Assembly: GCA_963675135.1 (NCBI GenBank)
Contig: OY776121.1
Location: forward strand, 67,162,265-67,226,264
DNA length: 64,000 nucleotides
Reading direction: 5' to 3'
DNA from: Galeopsis tetrahit
Taxonomy: Eukaryota > Streptophyta > Magnoliopsida > Lamiales > Lamiaceae
In this document: piece by piece, positions 45,149-56,071 of the stretch
Layout: each line of letters opens with the position of its first letter
How positions within the stretch are numbered: position 1 is the stretch's first letter
Notes under the pieces: generated by a model
The model's input: only the letters and a program-made list of their open reading frames with translations
What the model was told of the DNA's origin: nothing
Databases searched by the model: none
Program-made: the position numbers and the translations under genes

Positions 45149-45463
45149 TGGATAAGTTCATTTCTTCCCTATCTGTTTTTATAATTTTTATGATTGTTGT
45201 TATTCTGCAGTATCAGTCTAGTGAGTCCTTTTCAATTTTCTGATCTGTAATACTCTTTGATTTATATAAAAGGATCACTATGTTTCTATCAAGAGATAAC
45301 AACTCATTATCTCAACTAACCTAACATGACATATCATACTTGATTTATTGTGCTAACAGTTTCTTTCAGGGAAGTTGACCAGATCACTCATCCTGAAGGT
45401 AAAGTAAAGTATAAGTCAAGTTCCCTTTGTAATAGGTTTTGGCATCATCAAAAAGGGGGAAAT
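45149..45463 (+). other. Copia-3 3' untranslated region and polypurine tract
   Basis: AT-rich 315 bp ending in aaaaagggggaaat (45450-45463), directly before the 3' LTR. Confidence 0.85.
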
Positions 45464-46999
45464 TGTTGGGAATAAAATGATTTTGATACCAAAACCCCTG
45501 ATTGATGATGTTCAGATTAGTTGAGATATGCTCAAGTCTAGTTCAGACAAGTTGTCTCAGAACACTTGAGTAAGTAGAATGCTTAAGTCAAAAATCTCAG
45601 AAATGTTGTGAGATTTTAGAGTTCAGGATAGTTGTCCAAAGCTGAATGTTAGGCAACTTGATATGTATTAAGTTTCTAGGCCAAAGTTGCTGAACTTGCA
45701 AGACAAGCTGACCAGGTGGACAACTGAGCTGAAGAGATCAAGAGTGTTAAGGCAGTGCTCATAAATGCAAATGATCAGAACAATTAAAGTGCAAATGATC
45801 AAGAGCATTGAATGCCAAAGCTCAGAAGACACATTCAATGAAGCATTTATTGTCAATCATGCCTGAACCAAGCATTGAAGACTTGAAGCATTAAAGTGTG
45901 AAGCATTGAATGAATGTTGGAACATTCTAAATTGCGGCATGAATGTTCAGGGAGCTTGTCCCATCTGACCGTTGGTTGAGTGTAGCTTCTGCCACAAATC
46001 AACCTTGGGAAATGTGCATATTTGGAATCTGACACAAGTCTTCTCAGCCGCATTTTTCAGAAGTCAACACATTCATTCAAGCAACCATTGAAGAGGCCTT
46101 TTACAAAGTGGATAAAAGGTTACCAAGCTTCATAGCCGTTTCAATGGTGCTGCAAATAGACAAGTTTGAATTGCTATCCCTCCAACGGTTAGCTGCTCAA
46201 AATTGCCTATAAATACAGAAGTGATCAAAGGATTCAATCATCCAACTTCAAGCTATCAAACTATCATCAAGCTTTCAAAGGAAACCAAGCTATTCTTTAG
46301 AATCCCAAGTTTCCTGAATCACTTCATCTAGCTAAGCCAATCTTTGTAAACATCCAAAGCTTAGCATTGAGATATCCTAAGCCTTTACAACTGTTCTTTT
46401 TGTAAAGTATATCTCTATAAGTTGGAACCAAACCTCAAACCCTTATCTCATTTAGTGAAGAGAGTGTTTGTTGTAGAAGTGAGGAGTTAAGGACTGTCTT
46501 TGTGAAAAACAGTCTTAACTCAGAGAGATTGAGCACTAGGACTCAGATTATCCTAGGGATCAAAACACTAAGAGAGTGTTGTTGATCAGTGCACCTTGGC
46601 ACTATAAAACAAGCTAATTTCATTGTGAATGAATTATCCTATTCAATCAGGGAAAGTGGATGTAGGAGCTTGAGTCTCTGAACCACTATAAACTTGTGTG
46701 CCATTTACTTACTGCACTCTTTATTGCATTTATATTCAATCATATTTCAAAGAGCAAAACTCAGTAAGTTAAGAAAAACAGTTTTGGACAAAGTCCCTAA
46801 TAACTGTGTTTTTCAGAAATCAACTTGGAGTACTTCCTTGAGTAAAAGGCCAACCACATTCCGCACTAAGCAACTCTCTTAGATATTTAGCCAACTGATC
46901 ACTTAATAGTAATCAGTAGGACAAGTATCTATCAAAGTTCACACTCAGGCTTGTTGTGAGACAACTTGCCTGATAAGACCAGTTTGTTAAAAAGAAAAG
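45464..46999 (+). repeat. Copia-3 3' LTR (3' end truncated)
   Basis: Matches 25209 onward for about 1536 bp and stops after ...aaaaagaaaag. The last ~75 bp, including the C-run and the CA end, are absent. Confidence 0.92.
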
Positions 47000-47253
47000 T
47001 ATCTATTAAATTAAACATTAGAAATTCAGTAAGTCATATCCAAAATACTTAACAGCAAAAAAAATAATTAAAAATAATTTTTATATTAATATATATTAAT
47101 ATAATTTTTTTTTTTATATTCAGGGTAGGGCAGATTTTTATAATACATATATCCATGCCTGCCCTGCATGCGGGGCGGGGTAGATTTGCCCTGTTTTAAG
47201 GATGGTGCAGGGCAGGACGGGTCGACTTCGGGGCAGATCATTTTGCCATCCCT
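47000..47253. mobile_element. hAT-like terminal remnant
   Basis: The right edge reads ttttgccatcccta, i.e. TAGGGATGGCAAAA on the minus strand, with GC-rich gggcagg/gccctgc repeats just inside (47121-47240). That pattern is common at the ends of plant hAT-type non-autonomous elements. The left part is AT-rich and has no matching end, so the element is truncated. It sits exactly between the broken Copia-3 LTR and resuming Copia-2 coding sequence. Confidence 0.5.
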
Positions 47254-47340
47254 AAGCACAAAGCACGATTGGTTGCAAAGGGCTACAAGCAAAAGGAAGG
47301 TGAAGATTTTAAAGAGGTGTTTGCTCCTGTTTCCAGACTC
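47254..47340 (+). pseudogene. pol: Copia-2 pol, piece 3: RT fragment
   Basis: 29 codons of reverse transcriptase: KHKARLVAKGYKQKEG then VFAPVSRLE. They follow IGVKWV of piece 2 with about a dozen codons missing at the Copia-3/hAT junction. It is broken at 47341 by the Mutator-like element, whose duplicated target is tccagactc. Confidence 0.88.
47332..47340. repeat. Left 9-bp target-site duplication of the Mutator-like element
   Basis: tccagactc, identical to 48840-48848. Confidence 0.9.
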
Positions 47341-48839
47341 GAGAAAAAATTTATTTACGTCCCGTAACTTTTACCTTTTTTGAAAAACAACCCAAAATAG
47401 TTAAAATTTTAGTTTACGTCCCATAACTTTTTCAATTGCTTAATTTACGTCCAATTTTCGCTGAAAACCCCCCAAATTTATGTAAATAGGACGTAAATTG
47501 AGCAATTAAAGAAGTTATGAGACGTAAATTAAAATTTTAATTAAAATTGGACGCTATGCGAAAAAGATAAAAATATTTAACAAATGTGTACAATTCACTA
47601 TAAAATTAATGTAGTTTATGTTATACAATCAAATAAAAAAATAATTCATAAATTCATAAATTAATTAATTATTATCAATTAACTTACCTAATTCATTATT
47701 AGAAAAATTATTAACTTACCTAAAAACAAATTACAATTACAATATAAGTATTATAAAATAAATTATGAATATTAATTAAAATACTAAATAATATTTTAAA
47801 ATATATGAAAATAAATTTAGAATAATATTTAAATAAGTAAATAATTTTTCATAATATCAAAAAAAATATAATATCAAAAAAAAAACAAGATTTATTTCTA
47901 AGTCAATTAATTACTAAAAAAATCAATTAACTTACCTGATTAATTATTTAAAAACTCAATTAACCTAAATAAAGAAATAATTTTATAAAATCAATTAACA
48001 TACTCAAATAAATATAAATTTTATCTTTAAAATAATAAAAATTCCAAATATTTTTTTTATTAAAATTGTCAAAAACTCTTATTAAAACTTAACAATTATT
48101 TTAATATTTTAAATAAATAAATCCCCAAATAAATCAAAAAATACTCAAATATATCCAAAATCGTATCCCTTACCCACGGTAATTGAAAGATGATGATAAA
48201 CATTATATTTTTTAACAATTTGTTAATTTTATTATTTTTTATTTTTATTATATAATTTTTAATTTGATATTACCAAAATATATGTGGACCCCACTTTGTG
48301 TAATACTTAGATTAATTTTTATATTTATTTGATTACTTTAAAATAAATAAATAATTTTATAACACTTATATTGTAATTATATTTTTTTTTCTCATTAGGT
48401 AAGTTAATAATTTTTCTAATAATGAATTAGGTAAGTTAATTGATTTTTATAATAATTAATTAATTTATGAATAAATGAATTATTTTTTATATTAAAATAA
48501 GTTAATTTATGAATAATTAATTAATGAATAAATGAATTATTTTTTTATTTGATTGTATAACATAAACTACATTAATTTTATAGTGAATTGTACACATTTG
48601 TTGAATATTTTTATCTTTTTCGTATAATGTCTCATTTTAATTAAAAAATTAATTTACGTCCCATAACTTTTTTAATTGCTCAATTTACGTCCCATTTACA
48701 TAAATTTGGGGATTTCCAGCGAAAATTGGACGTAAATTAAGCAATTGAAAAAGTTATGGGACGTAAATTAAAATTTTAACTATTTTGGAACGTTTTTCAA
48801 AAAAGGTAAAAGTTACGCGACGTAAATAATTTTTTTCTC
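47341..48839. mobile_element. Foldback Mutator-like non-autonomous DNA transposon
   Basis: 1499 bp flanked by a perfect 9-bp duplication tccagactc (47332-47340, 48840-48848), the size typical of Mutator-like elements. The ends are inverted repeats, gagaaaaaatttatttacg against gagaaaaaaattatttacg, and the inverted similarity continues inward for roughly 380 bp on each side, with nested smaller inverted repeats of the phrase gacgtaaatt. The centre is extremely AT-rich with no ORF. It is inserted in the RT of Copia-2. A short relative lies at 60607-60884. Confidence 0.85.
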
Positions 48840-48848
48840 TCCAGACTC
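48840..48848. repeat. Right 9-bp target-site duplication of the Mutator-like element
   Basis: tccagactc; Copia-2 RT coding resumes in register (VSRLDTV). Confidence 0.9.
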
Positions 48849-49728
48849 GATACAGTTTGTATGATAATTTCGTTCGCTGCTCAAAATGGTTGGAAGCTCT
48901 TCCAAATGGATGTAAAATCAGCATTCTTGAATGGCATCCTTCAAGATGAAATCTATCTTGAGCAACCACCTGGTTTCGTAAAGTAAGAAGAAGAAACCAA
49001 AGTTTATAAGCTGCGAAAAGCATTGTACGGGTTGAAGCAATCACCTCGAGCATGGTATGCTCGAATCAATGATTACTTCATGAAATATGGCTTCGAAAAA
49101 TGTATGTTTGAGCATACTCTCTACATCAAGAAAAATTCCAAAGGAAATTTCATGCTTGTGAGTCTATACGTGGATGATCTTATCTTCACCGGAGATGATG
49201 CAGAAATGTTATCAAATTTCAAGAATTCAATCATGAATGAATTCGAGATGACTGATTTGGGAGAATTACACCATTTTTGGGGGATAAGTGTTCAACAAGC
49301 AAAATGTGGAATTTTTATTTCACAAGAGAAGTATGTTGCTGAAATTTTAAAGAAATTCAAAATGGAAAATGTGAATGCAGTTTCAACTCCTTGCATTACG
49401 GGTTTAAAGTTAAGTAAGAAAGGGGAAGGAAAGCTTGTGGATTCAATGTTTCGAAGCTTAGTTGGAAACTTGATGTACCTTACTGCTACGAAACTTGATA
49501 TCATGTTTGCGGTAAGCATGATTAGTAGGTTCATGGAGAAACCTTACTCAAGTCACTGGGAAGCAGCAAAAAGAATTCTGCGATATGTGAAGGGTACCAT
49601 TAATTATGGTATTTTCTATCAAGCTCATGTGCCTATCAAGCTTGTGGGTTATACTGACAGTGATCTTGGTGGAAGTGTTGATGATTCTCAAAGTACTTCA
49701 GGCTATGTTTTCAATCTTGGAAGTGGAG
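48849..49728 (+). pseudogene. pol: Copia-2 pol, piece 4: RT core to RNase H start
   Basis: Reverse transcriptase with FQMDVKSAFLNG, LYGLKQSPRAWY and the catalytic LYVDDLIFTG (near 49160-49195), then RNase H start GYTDSDLGGSVDDSQSTSGY. There is an in-frame TAA at about 48984-48986 after PPGFVK. It is interrupted at 49729 by a solo LTR, within the codons between GSG and the CWSS block. Confidence 0.92.
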
Positions 49729-51526
49729 TGACTTGGTTCGTATTTTGCACACTTTTTAGTACAACAATAACAATCCCAACAAGCGTATGGGTTCGTTATA
49801 GTTGAGTAAGTATACGACCTAATAGTTATCGTCCAAGGACCTAGAGAGAGCGTGGAGCCCCAAAACTATAAATCAAAATGGTGTTATAGAAGCTAAACGT
49901 GAGGATAAAGTAAATATCAATTAAGAAAAAGAAACACTAACTAAACAACTAAAACTAACTCTAAAAAAGATGAAAGTGCAAGTGAATGAATTGCTCCGGG
50001 TGTTTTCCTTATGTGAGATCACTAATGAATTAACGAACTAATCGCAATAATTAAACCTAATGTCTTTAATTATGCTAAAGGCTATCACATAAGTGTGCAA
50101 ACCCCCTCGGAAGGCATAGGTAAACAACGTGCATTGATTAGCAATTATAGGATCTAACCAAATACCATAAGCTCATAAGATAGTGTTTCATAAGCACTTT
50201 CAACACGGTTACTAATGCTTATGAAACGCCCTCTCACCAAATTCCTAAACGACCTCTATTCGTTTAGTGTCTAAAGTTGTCGGTCTAGCAATTAACACTC
50301 TCTCGGTTAAGCTAATTACTATTTAACTTCAATTAATTAATCAAGGCTCACACTCACACCCCAATCATGCAAACCCAACTCTCGTTGCAATTAACATAAT
50401 CGAAAATGCTAGCTAATAGCTAGGATTGATCAACCAATTAAATCATATAATTCACAACATTAGAAACAAGTAAAATCAAGACATAGGTAAATTAAGCAAT
50501 TAATTCATAAACCCACTAATTACACACATAATTCCAACACCCAAAGCAATCAAAGTTTAGTCCATAACTAAATTAACAATTAGAATAAAACTCATGAAAA
50601 TTAAACTACAAAACATTAATGAAATTGAAATTACTAAATTAAATTTGTAATAATGAAAAAATATCACCTCTATGTCTTCAACTTCTCCAAAGCAATTAAA
50701 TCTATCTAAGAAATGAAATAACAAGCTAAACTAAGCTAATCTATTGAGTGAAGTGTGAAAGAGGAGGGGCTCTCCCAAAACCTAGCTATTTTCTCCCAAA
50801 AATCCCCCCTCATTCGAATTGCTGCCCTATGTTGTTATAAATTGGCTCCCGACTTCTGTCCAAAAAATGAAATCGCTGACCCCTTACTTCAAAAATTGAA
50901 ATGCGATTTTCTCCCTTGAAGTAGTGGGTCCCTTGGAGAATAAAGTCATGCTTTTGATTGTTTCGCGGAAGGAAGCGTTGATTTGCAAAACCCACTTTAT
51001 CAAATGTTAAAAGCAACATTTCTTTTTTTTACTTCAATCACGTGGCCCAGGTCAAAGTCAACATCTACAACATTGCTTTCAATCCTCTTAGGGGGTGTTT
51101 TCAAACACTACAAACAGCTTCTAGAATCACTTTTTTTAAAGCTGCTCTCTCACAGCTTTTACTTTTCAGAAGTGCTTTTAAGCTGTTTATAGAGTTTGCA
51201 AACACCCCCTTATGCTGCTTTGATAATCAATTAATCATTTGGGCCTTCATCAATTCTTCAATCTTAGGTCCAATAAGTTGGCCTTCGAAATGGGTTGTGA
51301 AGATGGGCCTCAATTCTTCTTTTCTCGATTTATTTCTTCGATTGAATTCATAAAATTATGGAAACGTGTTTTTCTCTAAAAGTCCTCATTTTCTCTATAA
51401 AAATAGCAAACAACACCCTTTCTCCAAATCAAGTGCAATTAGTCAATTTAGTGTAAATAATGCATGAAATCCTATCAAATTAAGCTAAATAAATTCATGA
51501 ATTTCAAACAATTTTTACACTAATCA
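49729..51526 (-). repeat. Solo LTR of the Element 1 subfamily, inside Copia-2 RNase H
   Basis: 1798 bp with tgacttggttcg...acactaatca ends and a perfect duplication TGGAG (49724-49728, 51527-51531). The reverse complement aligns with the Element 1 LTR. No internal sequence is present, so it arose by LTR-LTR recombination. Short ORFs inside (50810-51353) are not called. Confidence 0.92.
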
Positions 51527-51938
51527 TGGAGCAATTTGTTGGAGCTCAAAGAAGCAGCCAGTTGTGGCACTTTCGACCACCAAAGCTGAATATATAGCAG
51601 CTTCTTCTGCTGGGTGTCAAACTTTATGGTTGAAAGGTGTTCTTGAAAGCCTAAAATTTAGAGAAAACAAACCTACTACTTTGTACTGTGATAATAGTTA
51701 AGCTATTTCCATCTCTAAAGATCCAGTTCTACATGGAAAGACGAAGCATATCCGTTTGAAGTTTCACTTCATATGTGAACGTGTTCATGAAGGAGAAATT
51801 AATTTGGAGTATTGCCGAAGTGATGAGCAATTGGCTGATGTGTTTACAAAACCACTTGGAGGACCTGCTTTCTCAAAGAACGTCGAAGCCTTGGGAGTTC
51901 GAAGCAAATTTGGTTTAAGGGAGGCAATGTTAGATTAA
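51527..51938 (+). pseudogene. pol: Copia-2 pol, piece 5: RNase H and C-terminus
   Basis: After the TGGAG duplicate, RNase H continues: SSKKQPVVALSTTKAEYIAA, LYCDNS followed by an in-frame TAA (near 51699-51702), AISISKDPVLHGKTKHI and DEQLADVFTKPL. The frame ends at TAG/TAA around the start of the 3' LTR. The RNase H motif style fits the Tork/Ivana side of plant copia rather than Sirevirus (inference). Confidence 0.9.
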
Positions 51939-52195
51939 ACCAAATTCTCTGAATCAAGTTTTAGTCAATTGTGTCCTTCAATATTCTAGTCTAAGAGTCA
52001 CCTTATAGTTTGGGTTGTGAATTTATTTTAATTTGACTCCTATGTCACAAGTAGTATAAATATGTAATCTTGGTGTGTCATTCACCAAGGCATAAACTAC
52101 AAACTTGAGAAATATAAATTCGTCTTCTCAAAGCCTTCAAAATATACTTGTATTTCTTTCTTACAAACTAGAAGTATAAACAAAATTCTCCAACA
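51928..52195 (+). repeat. Copia-2 3' LTR (268 bp)
   Basis: Starts tgttagatt right after a purine-rich tract (ttaagggaggcaa) and ends ...ttctccaaca. It has TATAAATA at 52055-52062. The 5' LTR would be left of the window, so length and TSD cannot be confirmed. Confidence 0.75.
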
Positions 52196-52420
52196 ATACG
52201 ATGGCCAAGAGACGCCTGCGCCAACACAGGTCCTCCAAGCCGAATCCCATGAAGGCTAGCTCTTCGACGAATCTGGAATAAGCTCACCCTCTCCAAAAAA
52301 ATTAAGCATCTTCTGATACGTTGGATGATGCAAAAATACCCAATTACTTAATGAAAAAGTTACCGGCCGTCTCCTTCATTTCGTTTTTTATGCAATTGTT
52401 CATAAATTCTCAAATGTATA
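52196..52420. other. Unassigned sequence between Copia-2 LTR and LINE
   Basis: 225 bp with higher GC in its first half (around 52200-52290). Possible remnant of the pre-insertion locus; no gene or repeat recognised. Confidence 0.4.
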
Positions 52421-53995
52421 TTTTTTTTTTGATCGGTAAAAGGAATTGTATTAAAACTGGGTACAAGAAATACCCGAATAATTCAGTGTACAAGTTTAAT
52501 CATCAGAGAGACAAACAGTAAACATTTAAAATACATAGTGACTCAGGCCATGCACTTAAGTGGGTCTGTCACCCAGTCCTTGAAATGCGAGGTGTTTCGA
52601 GTGGGATATTTGACTGTGAACCAGCTCCAAAGTCTTGCCCTTAGCTCCTCCTTAACCTTGGTGGTCGAGAATATCTCGTTTCTGAAGAGGACTGTGTTTC
52701 TCCACTTCCATATGAGCCATACCACACATAACCATGTAGATGTGGCGATCTTCTTCCCGTTTCTTCGTTTGATGAGGCCTCCAAAACCAAGAAAATTATC
52801 TAGTAATTCTGACGGTAGTGCTGACGGTATCTTGAGCCAATTCAGACAGTCCATCCAAACTTGGTATGCTTGGGGGCATTCCAGGAAGATATGCTTCTTA
52901 GTTTCTTCACTTACCCCACATAGTACACACCTTAGATCATCGTTCTGGTTGAGGATGTTTCTTCTTCTAAGGTTGGATCGTGTTGGCAGTCTTCCCCATA
53001 AGAGCCTCCATGCGTGAGCTTTGACTTTTGAGGGTGCAAAGCTCTTCCAAATACTTTTGAACCCTTGGATCAGCCTGTCGTCCGGTCGAGTGTCTTGGCT
53101 CTGGTTGAAAAGGGTCGAGTACGTTGCTTTTGTGGAGAACTTCCCCGTGTTTGATGCCAGCCATTTCCACGAATCCTCTATTCCGTCTTTGGGTTTGAAC
53201 CTGTCCATCACAGATATCAGATCGTTAAAAGATGTTAGTTCCCTATCAAAGAGAGCCCTTCTCCATCTCCATGTCCAATTCCATGACTCTCCCTCCCAAA
53301 CCCCCATTTCCCCCACTGTTTTCCCCTTGTCTATGCTAATCTGGTACAATCTCCTAAATCTATCTTTAAAAGTTCCCTCCCCCGTCCAGTTCTCCTCCCA
53401 AAAGAAAGTATTTCTCCCATCCCCTAGTACCTTCGAGAGATTTCCATGAAACCAGCCCCCATTACCCTCTCCTATCATTTTTAAAATATCCCTCCACCAT
53501 AGTGATACCCTCCCAACCCCCCCTGTTGGGAATAGGCCGAAGCCATCTCCCCAGGCGTTCCCATATCTAGATCTCAAAACCCTAACCCACAAACTGTTTT
53601 TTTCATGTAGATATCTCCATCCCCACTTCCCCAGTAGAGTTTTGTTAAAAATTCCAATATCTCTAACCCCTAGCCCACCTAGTTGTTTCGTATTACAAAC
53701 TCTTTTCCAATCGATCCATGCTACTCTTTTCCCATTACTCCCTCCCCCAAAGAAAATTACGTTGTAGCCTCACAATCTCACTCATGGTTTTTTTTGGTAT
53801 ATGGTAGAAAGACAGATAGTGTGTCGGAAGAGAAGAGATAACCGAATTTAACAACGTGATCCTGCCGCCCATCGAGATCTTCTTGTCATCCCATTGTGCT
53901 AGCCTGTTTTTGATTTTTCCCACAATCGAGGTCCATTCCACCGTTCTCCTGTGATTCGATCCGACTCTCATTCCTAAGTATGTGAACATGGGTTC
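52421..53995 (-). mobile_element. 5'-truncated L1-type LINE
   Basis: The minus strand ends in a poly(A) tail (poly-T at 52421-52430 on the plus strand). Coding remains are the end of reverse transcriptase and the C-terminal zinc-binding region. The 5' end is cut near 53995, as usual for LINEs copied by target-primed reverse transcription. I could not identify a target-site duplication. Confidence 0.85.
52543..53989 (-). pseudogene. LINE ORF2 C-terminal part: RT end and zf-RVT domain
   Basis: From 53989: FTYLGMRVGSNHRRT and SFYHIPKKTMSEIVRLQRNF, the thumb/connection region of plant L1 RT. A frameshift near 53735-53760 interrupts FLWGGG. After it comes WKRVCNTKQLGGLGVRD and a long frame (53592-52543, 349 aa) with WKSFAPSKVKAHAWRLLWGRLPT and the zinc-binding CVLCGVSEETKKHIFLEC pattern (Cys-Cys-His-Cys), ending VTDPLKCMA. 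In autonomous LINEs this protein nicks target DNA and primes reverse transcription. Here the endonuclease and most of RT are missing. Confidence 0.87.
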
Positions 53996-54671
53996 AGTTT
54001 GGAAGAAGAAGAAGAAGAGTGAAATGGCGGTGTTATGAAGAGTTTTTTACATACACATGGACTGCACTGTCTGCACATATATTGGTGCCACCCAACTAAA
54101 ATCGGTCCACATAAATAATTAATGAAAAGAAAAAAGGAAAATTAGTTGCCACCCAATTAACCAACCAAATTAAACGTTGGATGTGACTGAAGGGTGACCA
54201 GAAGTAGCAGGTGGTAGGACAAAATTGAGAAAATTTCATTTTACATTCTATAACTAGTTAGAGCCTGCTCTTCAGCAGGAATCGAATACTGAATCGAATC
54301 CAGTATGTTTGGGTGTGAGCTTTTAGGCTCTGATACCCTAAAATAATTTTCTCTCATCTAAAAGTCCAAACTTGTAGAAAGGTGGGGCGGGAATTAATTT
54401 TTGTATATTAATTCCTAATAATATCCAAGATTTTCCATACACTTGGCAAGTGATCGAATATCCAATAATGCGACGTTTGATGAATAGATACAATTGCTAT
54501 ACGTTCATACTGAACATGATCACATGCTTAAATTAAATGGCACAAAAAATAAACATTGTGTATCTGAGTAGCGATGTTTACATGTATTTCCAGCCTCTCG
54601 TACGTGATTACAGAAGAGATAGGGCTAGCCCCACCTAATTGAGATCATTTCAAGCATACAAGATATAAGAT

Positions 54672-54677
54672 CACGTG
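54672..54677 (+). promoter_or_regulatory. G-box (CACGTG) upstream of synthase gene 1
   Basis: Perfect CACGTG about 40 bp upstream of the TATA box, in a stretch otherwise shared with the second gene copy, where the G-box is absent. G-boxes bind plant bHLH/bZIP factors. Its use here is inferred. Confidence 0.5.
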
Positions 54678-54711
54678 ATACCAATAGAACCCATTTTAAT
54701 TCTCAACAGGC

Positions 54712-54718
54712 TATAAAT
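54712..54718 (+). promoter_or_regulatory. TATA box of synthase gene 1
   Basis: TATAAAT, about 55 bp before the ATG, conserved in the second copy at 62829-62835 together with the preceding gataccaatagaacccattt segment. Confidence 0.65.
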
Positions 54719-54772
54719 GTTGGTTATGTGGTGAAAATGGAGAGCGGAAATCAATTAATTTAAATTTAAAAA

Positions 54773-56071
54773 ATGGAGAGCAAAATCCTTATATTTGGAG
54801 GAACAGGTTATATAGGAAGTCACATTGTGAAGGCAAGCATAAAATTAGGACATCCAACTTATGTATTTTCAAGGCCTAATTCCGAAAAGATTGGAATGCT
54901 CAATGACTTCCAATCCATGGGAGTCACTATAGTCAAGGTATATATTATCAATGAATTATTAAGCATATATATTGTTCATAATGTTGTTGTTATTTTGGCC
55001 GGGATCGATGTGTTTGTAGGGAACTCTGGACGAGCACGAGAAGCTTGTTTCGATTGTTAGGGAAGTTGATGTGGTGATTTCTGCATTGGCATATCCTCAA
55101 GTACTTGACCAGTTGAAGATCTTGGAGGCCATCAAGCTTGCTGGTAATATTAAGGTATATATATATATATGTAACCTCTGATTAATCTTCCGTATATATA
55201 TATAGTATCTAAACTTTGACTCCATCTCTGCAGAGGTTTCTTCCATCGGATTTTGGTGTTGAAGAAGACAGGGTAAGTGCATTGCCACCATTTGAAGCAT
55301 TTCTCGACAAGAAGCGGAGAATTCGACGTGCAATTGAAGACGCAAATATCCCTTACACTTATGTCTCTGCGAACTGCTTTGGTGCTTATTTTGTCAACTA
55401 TTTACTCAATCCTTCTCTCCCACAACAACACATAACTGTTTATGGCACTGGTCAAGCCAAATGTACGTACAAACTTATAACTTGTAAAAAAAATTATGAC
55501 AAAGTGCATGTATATTTCAATTTCAAAATTGGCCTAATTAGGTTTTGGTGTTTTTGTACTAGCTAGTTGTGCTGAATTATGAACAAGACATCGGCATTTA
55601 CACGATCAAAGTAGCAACAGATCCAAGAACGCGCAACCGTGTAGTGATATACAAGCCATCAACCAACATTGTATCACAACTTGAGTTGATCTCTTTGTGG
55701 GAGAACAAAACAGGGACACATTTTAACAAAATTCATGTCTCGGAACAACAACTTGTCACCCTTTCACAAAGTAAGTATTCATGTATATATATATATATAC
55801 TACTTCTCTAGCTCTCTTGCAAGTACTTTAGGGATAGAGATCGAGGTGATTACTAATTTGATTTCTTGCAGCTTTGCCGGATCCACAGAATATACCAGTT
55901 TCCATCCTTCACAGTGTCTTCGTAAGAGGCGTTACGACGAATTTCGATATTGGAGAGAATGATATTGAGGCTTCAACTTTGTATCCCAAGTTGAAGTTTT
56001 CTACGGTTGATGACCTCCTCCACATTTTCATCAACAATCCTCCGCAGCCTGCTTCAGCAGCATTTCAATGA
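54773..56071 (+). CDS. EGS-like: Eugenol/isoeugenol synthase-like NADPH reductase (310 aa, 5 exons)
   Basis: Cytosolic PIP-family reductase that in basil and petunia reduces coniferyl acetate with NADPH to the scent phenylpropenes eugenol or isoeugenol. Exons: 54773-54937, 55020-55154, 55234-55462, 55567-55770, 55872-56071; all introns are short and GT-AG, and the phases join to 310 codons, close to the ~314 of basil eugenol synthase. The NADPH-binding GGTGYIG is at residues 9-15, RFLPSDFG at 101-108, the catalytic Lys in FLDKKRRIRRAIE is K127 (K132 in basil numbering), followed by YTYVSANCFGAYF, NYEQDIGIYTIKVATDPR, STLYPKLKF and the C-terminal PPQPASAAF. The pocket segment SALAYPQV (76-83) helps set eugenol versus isoeugenol, but I cannot call the product. 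The start chosen is the ATG giving MESKILIFGG; an upstream ATG (54738) runs into TAA. No damage is seen. Related reductases (leucoanthocyanidin, pinoresinol or isoflavone) fit less well. Confidence 0.9.

Larger units (their letters stand above)
25209..46999 (+). mobile_element. Copia-3: Sirevirus-like Ty1/copia retrotransposon nested in Copia-2
   Basis: Plus-strand element: LTR 25209-26818, tRNA-Met primer site, gag, pol (split by Element 3), third ORF of ~1590 codons, polypurine tract, LTR 45464-46999. LTRs differ at roughly 20 sites over 1.5 kb by eye. The right LTR lacks its last ~75 bp, and the adjoining DNA to 47253 is a hAT-like remnant, so no target-site duplication can be shown. Without the nested Element 3 the copy is about 14.9 kb, large for a copia element but in line with Sireviruses. 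Nonsense and frameshift changes in gag, pol and the third ORF make it defective. Confidence 0.92.
53996..54772 (+). other. Upstream region of the synthase gene
   Basis: About 0.8 kb, no gene. It holds a GAA microsatellite (54003-54017), a tRNA-Met-primer-like string on the minus strand (54326-54337, ggctctgatacc) without an LTR, and promoter motifs near 54672-54718. Confidence 0.5.

Noticed and set aside
54326..54337. tRNA-Met primer-site-like string on the minus strand upstream of synthase gene 1
   Set aside because: No LTR edge at the required distance and no copia coding next to it; may be a relic but cannot be supported.
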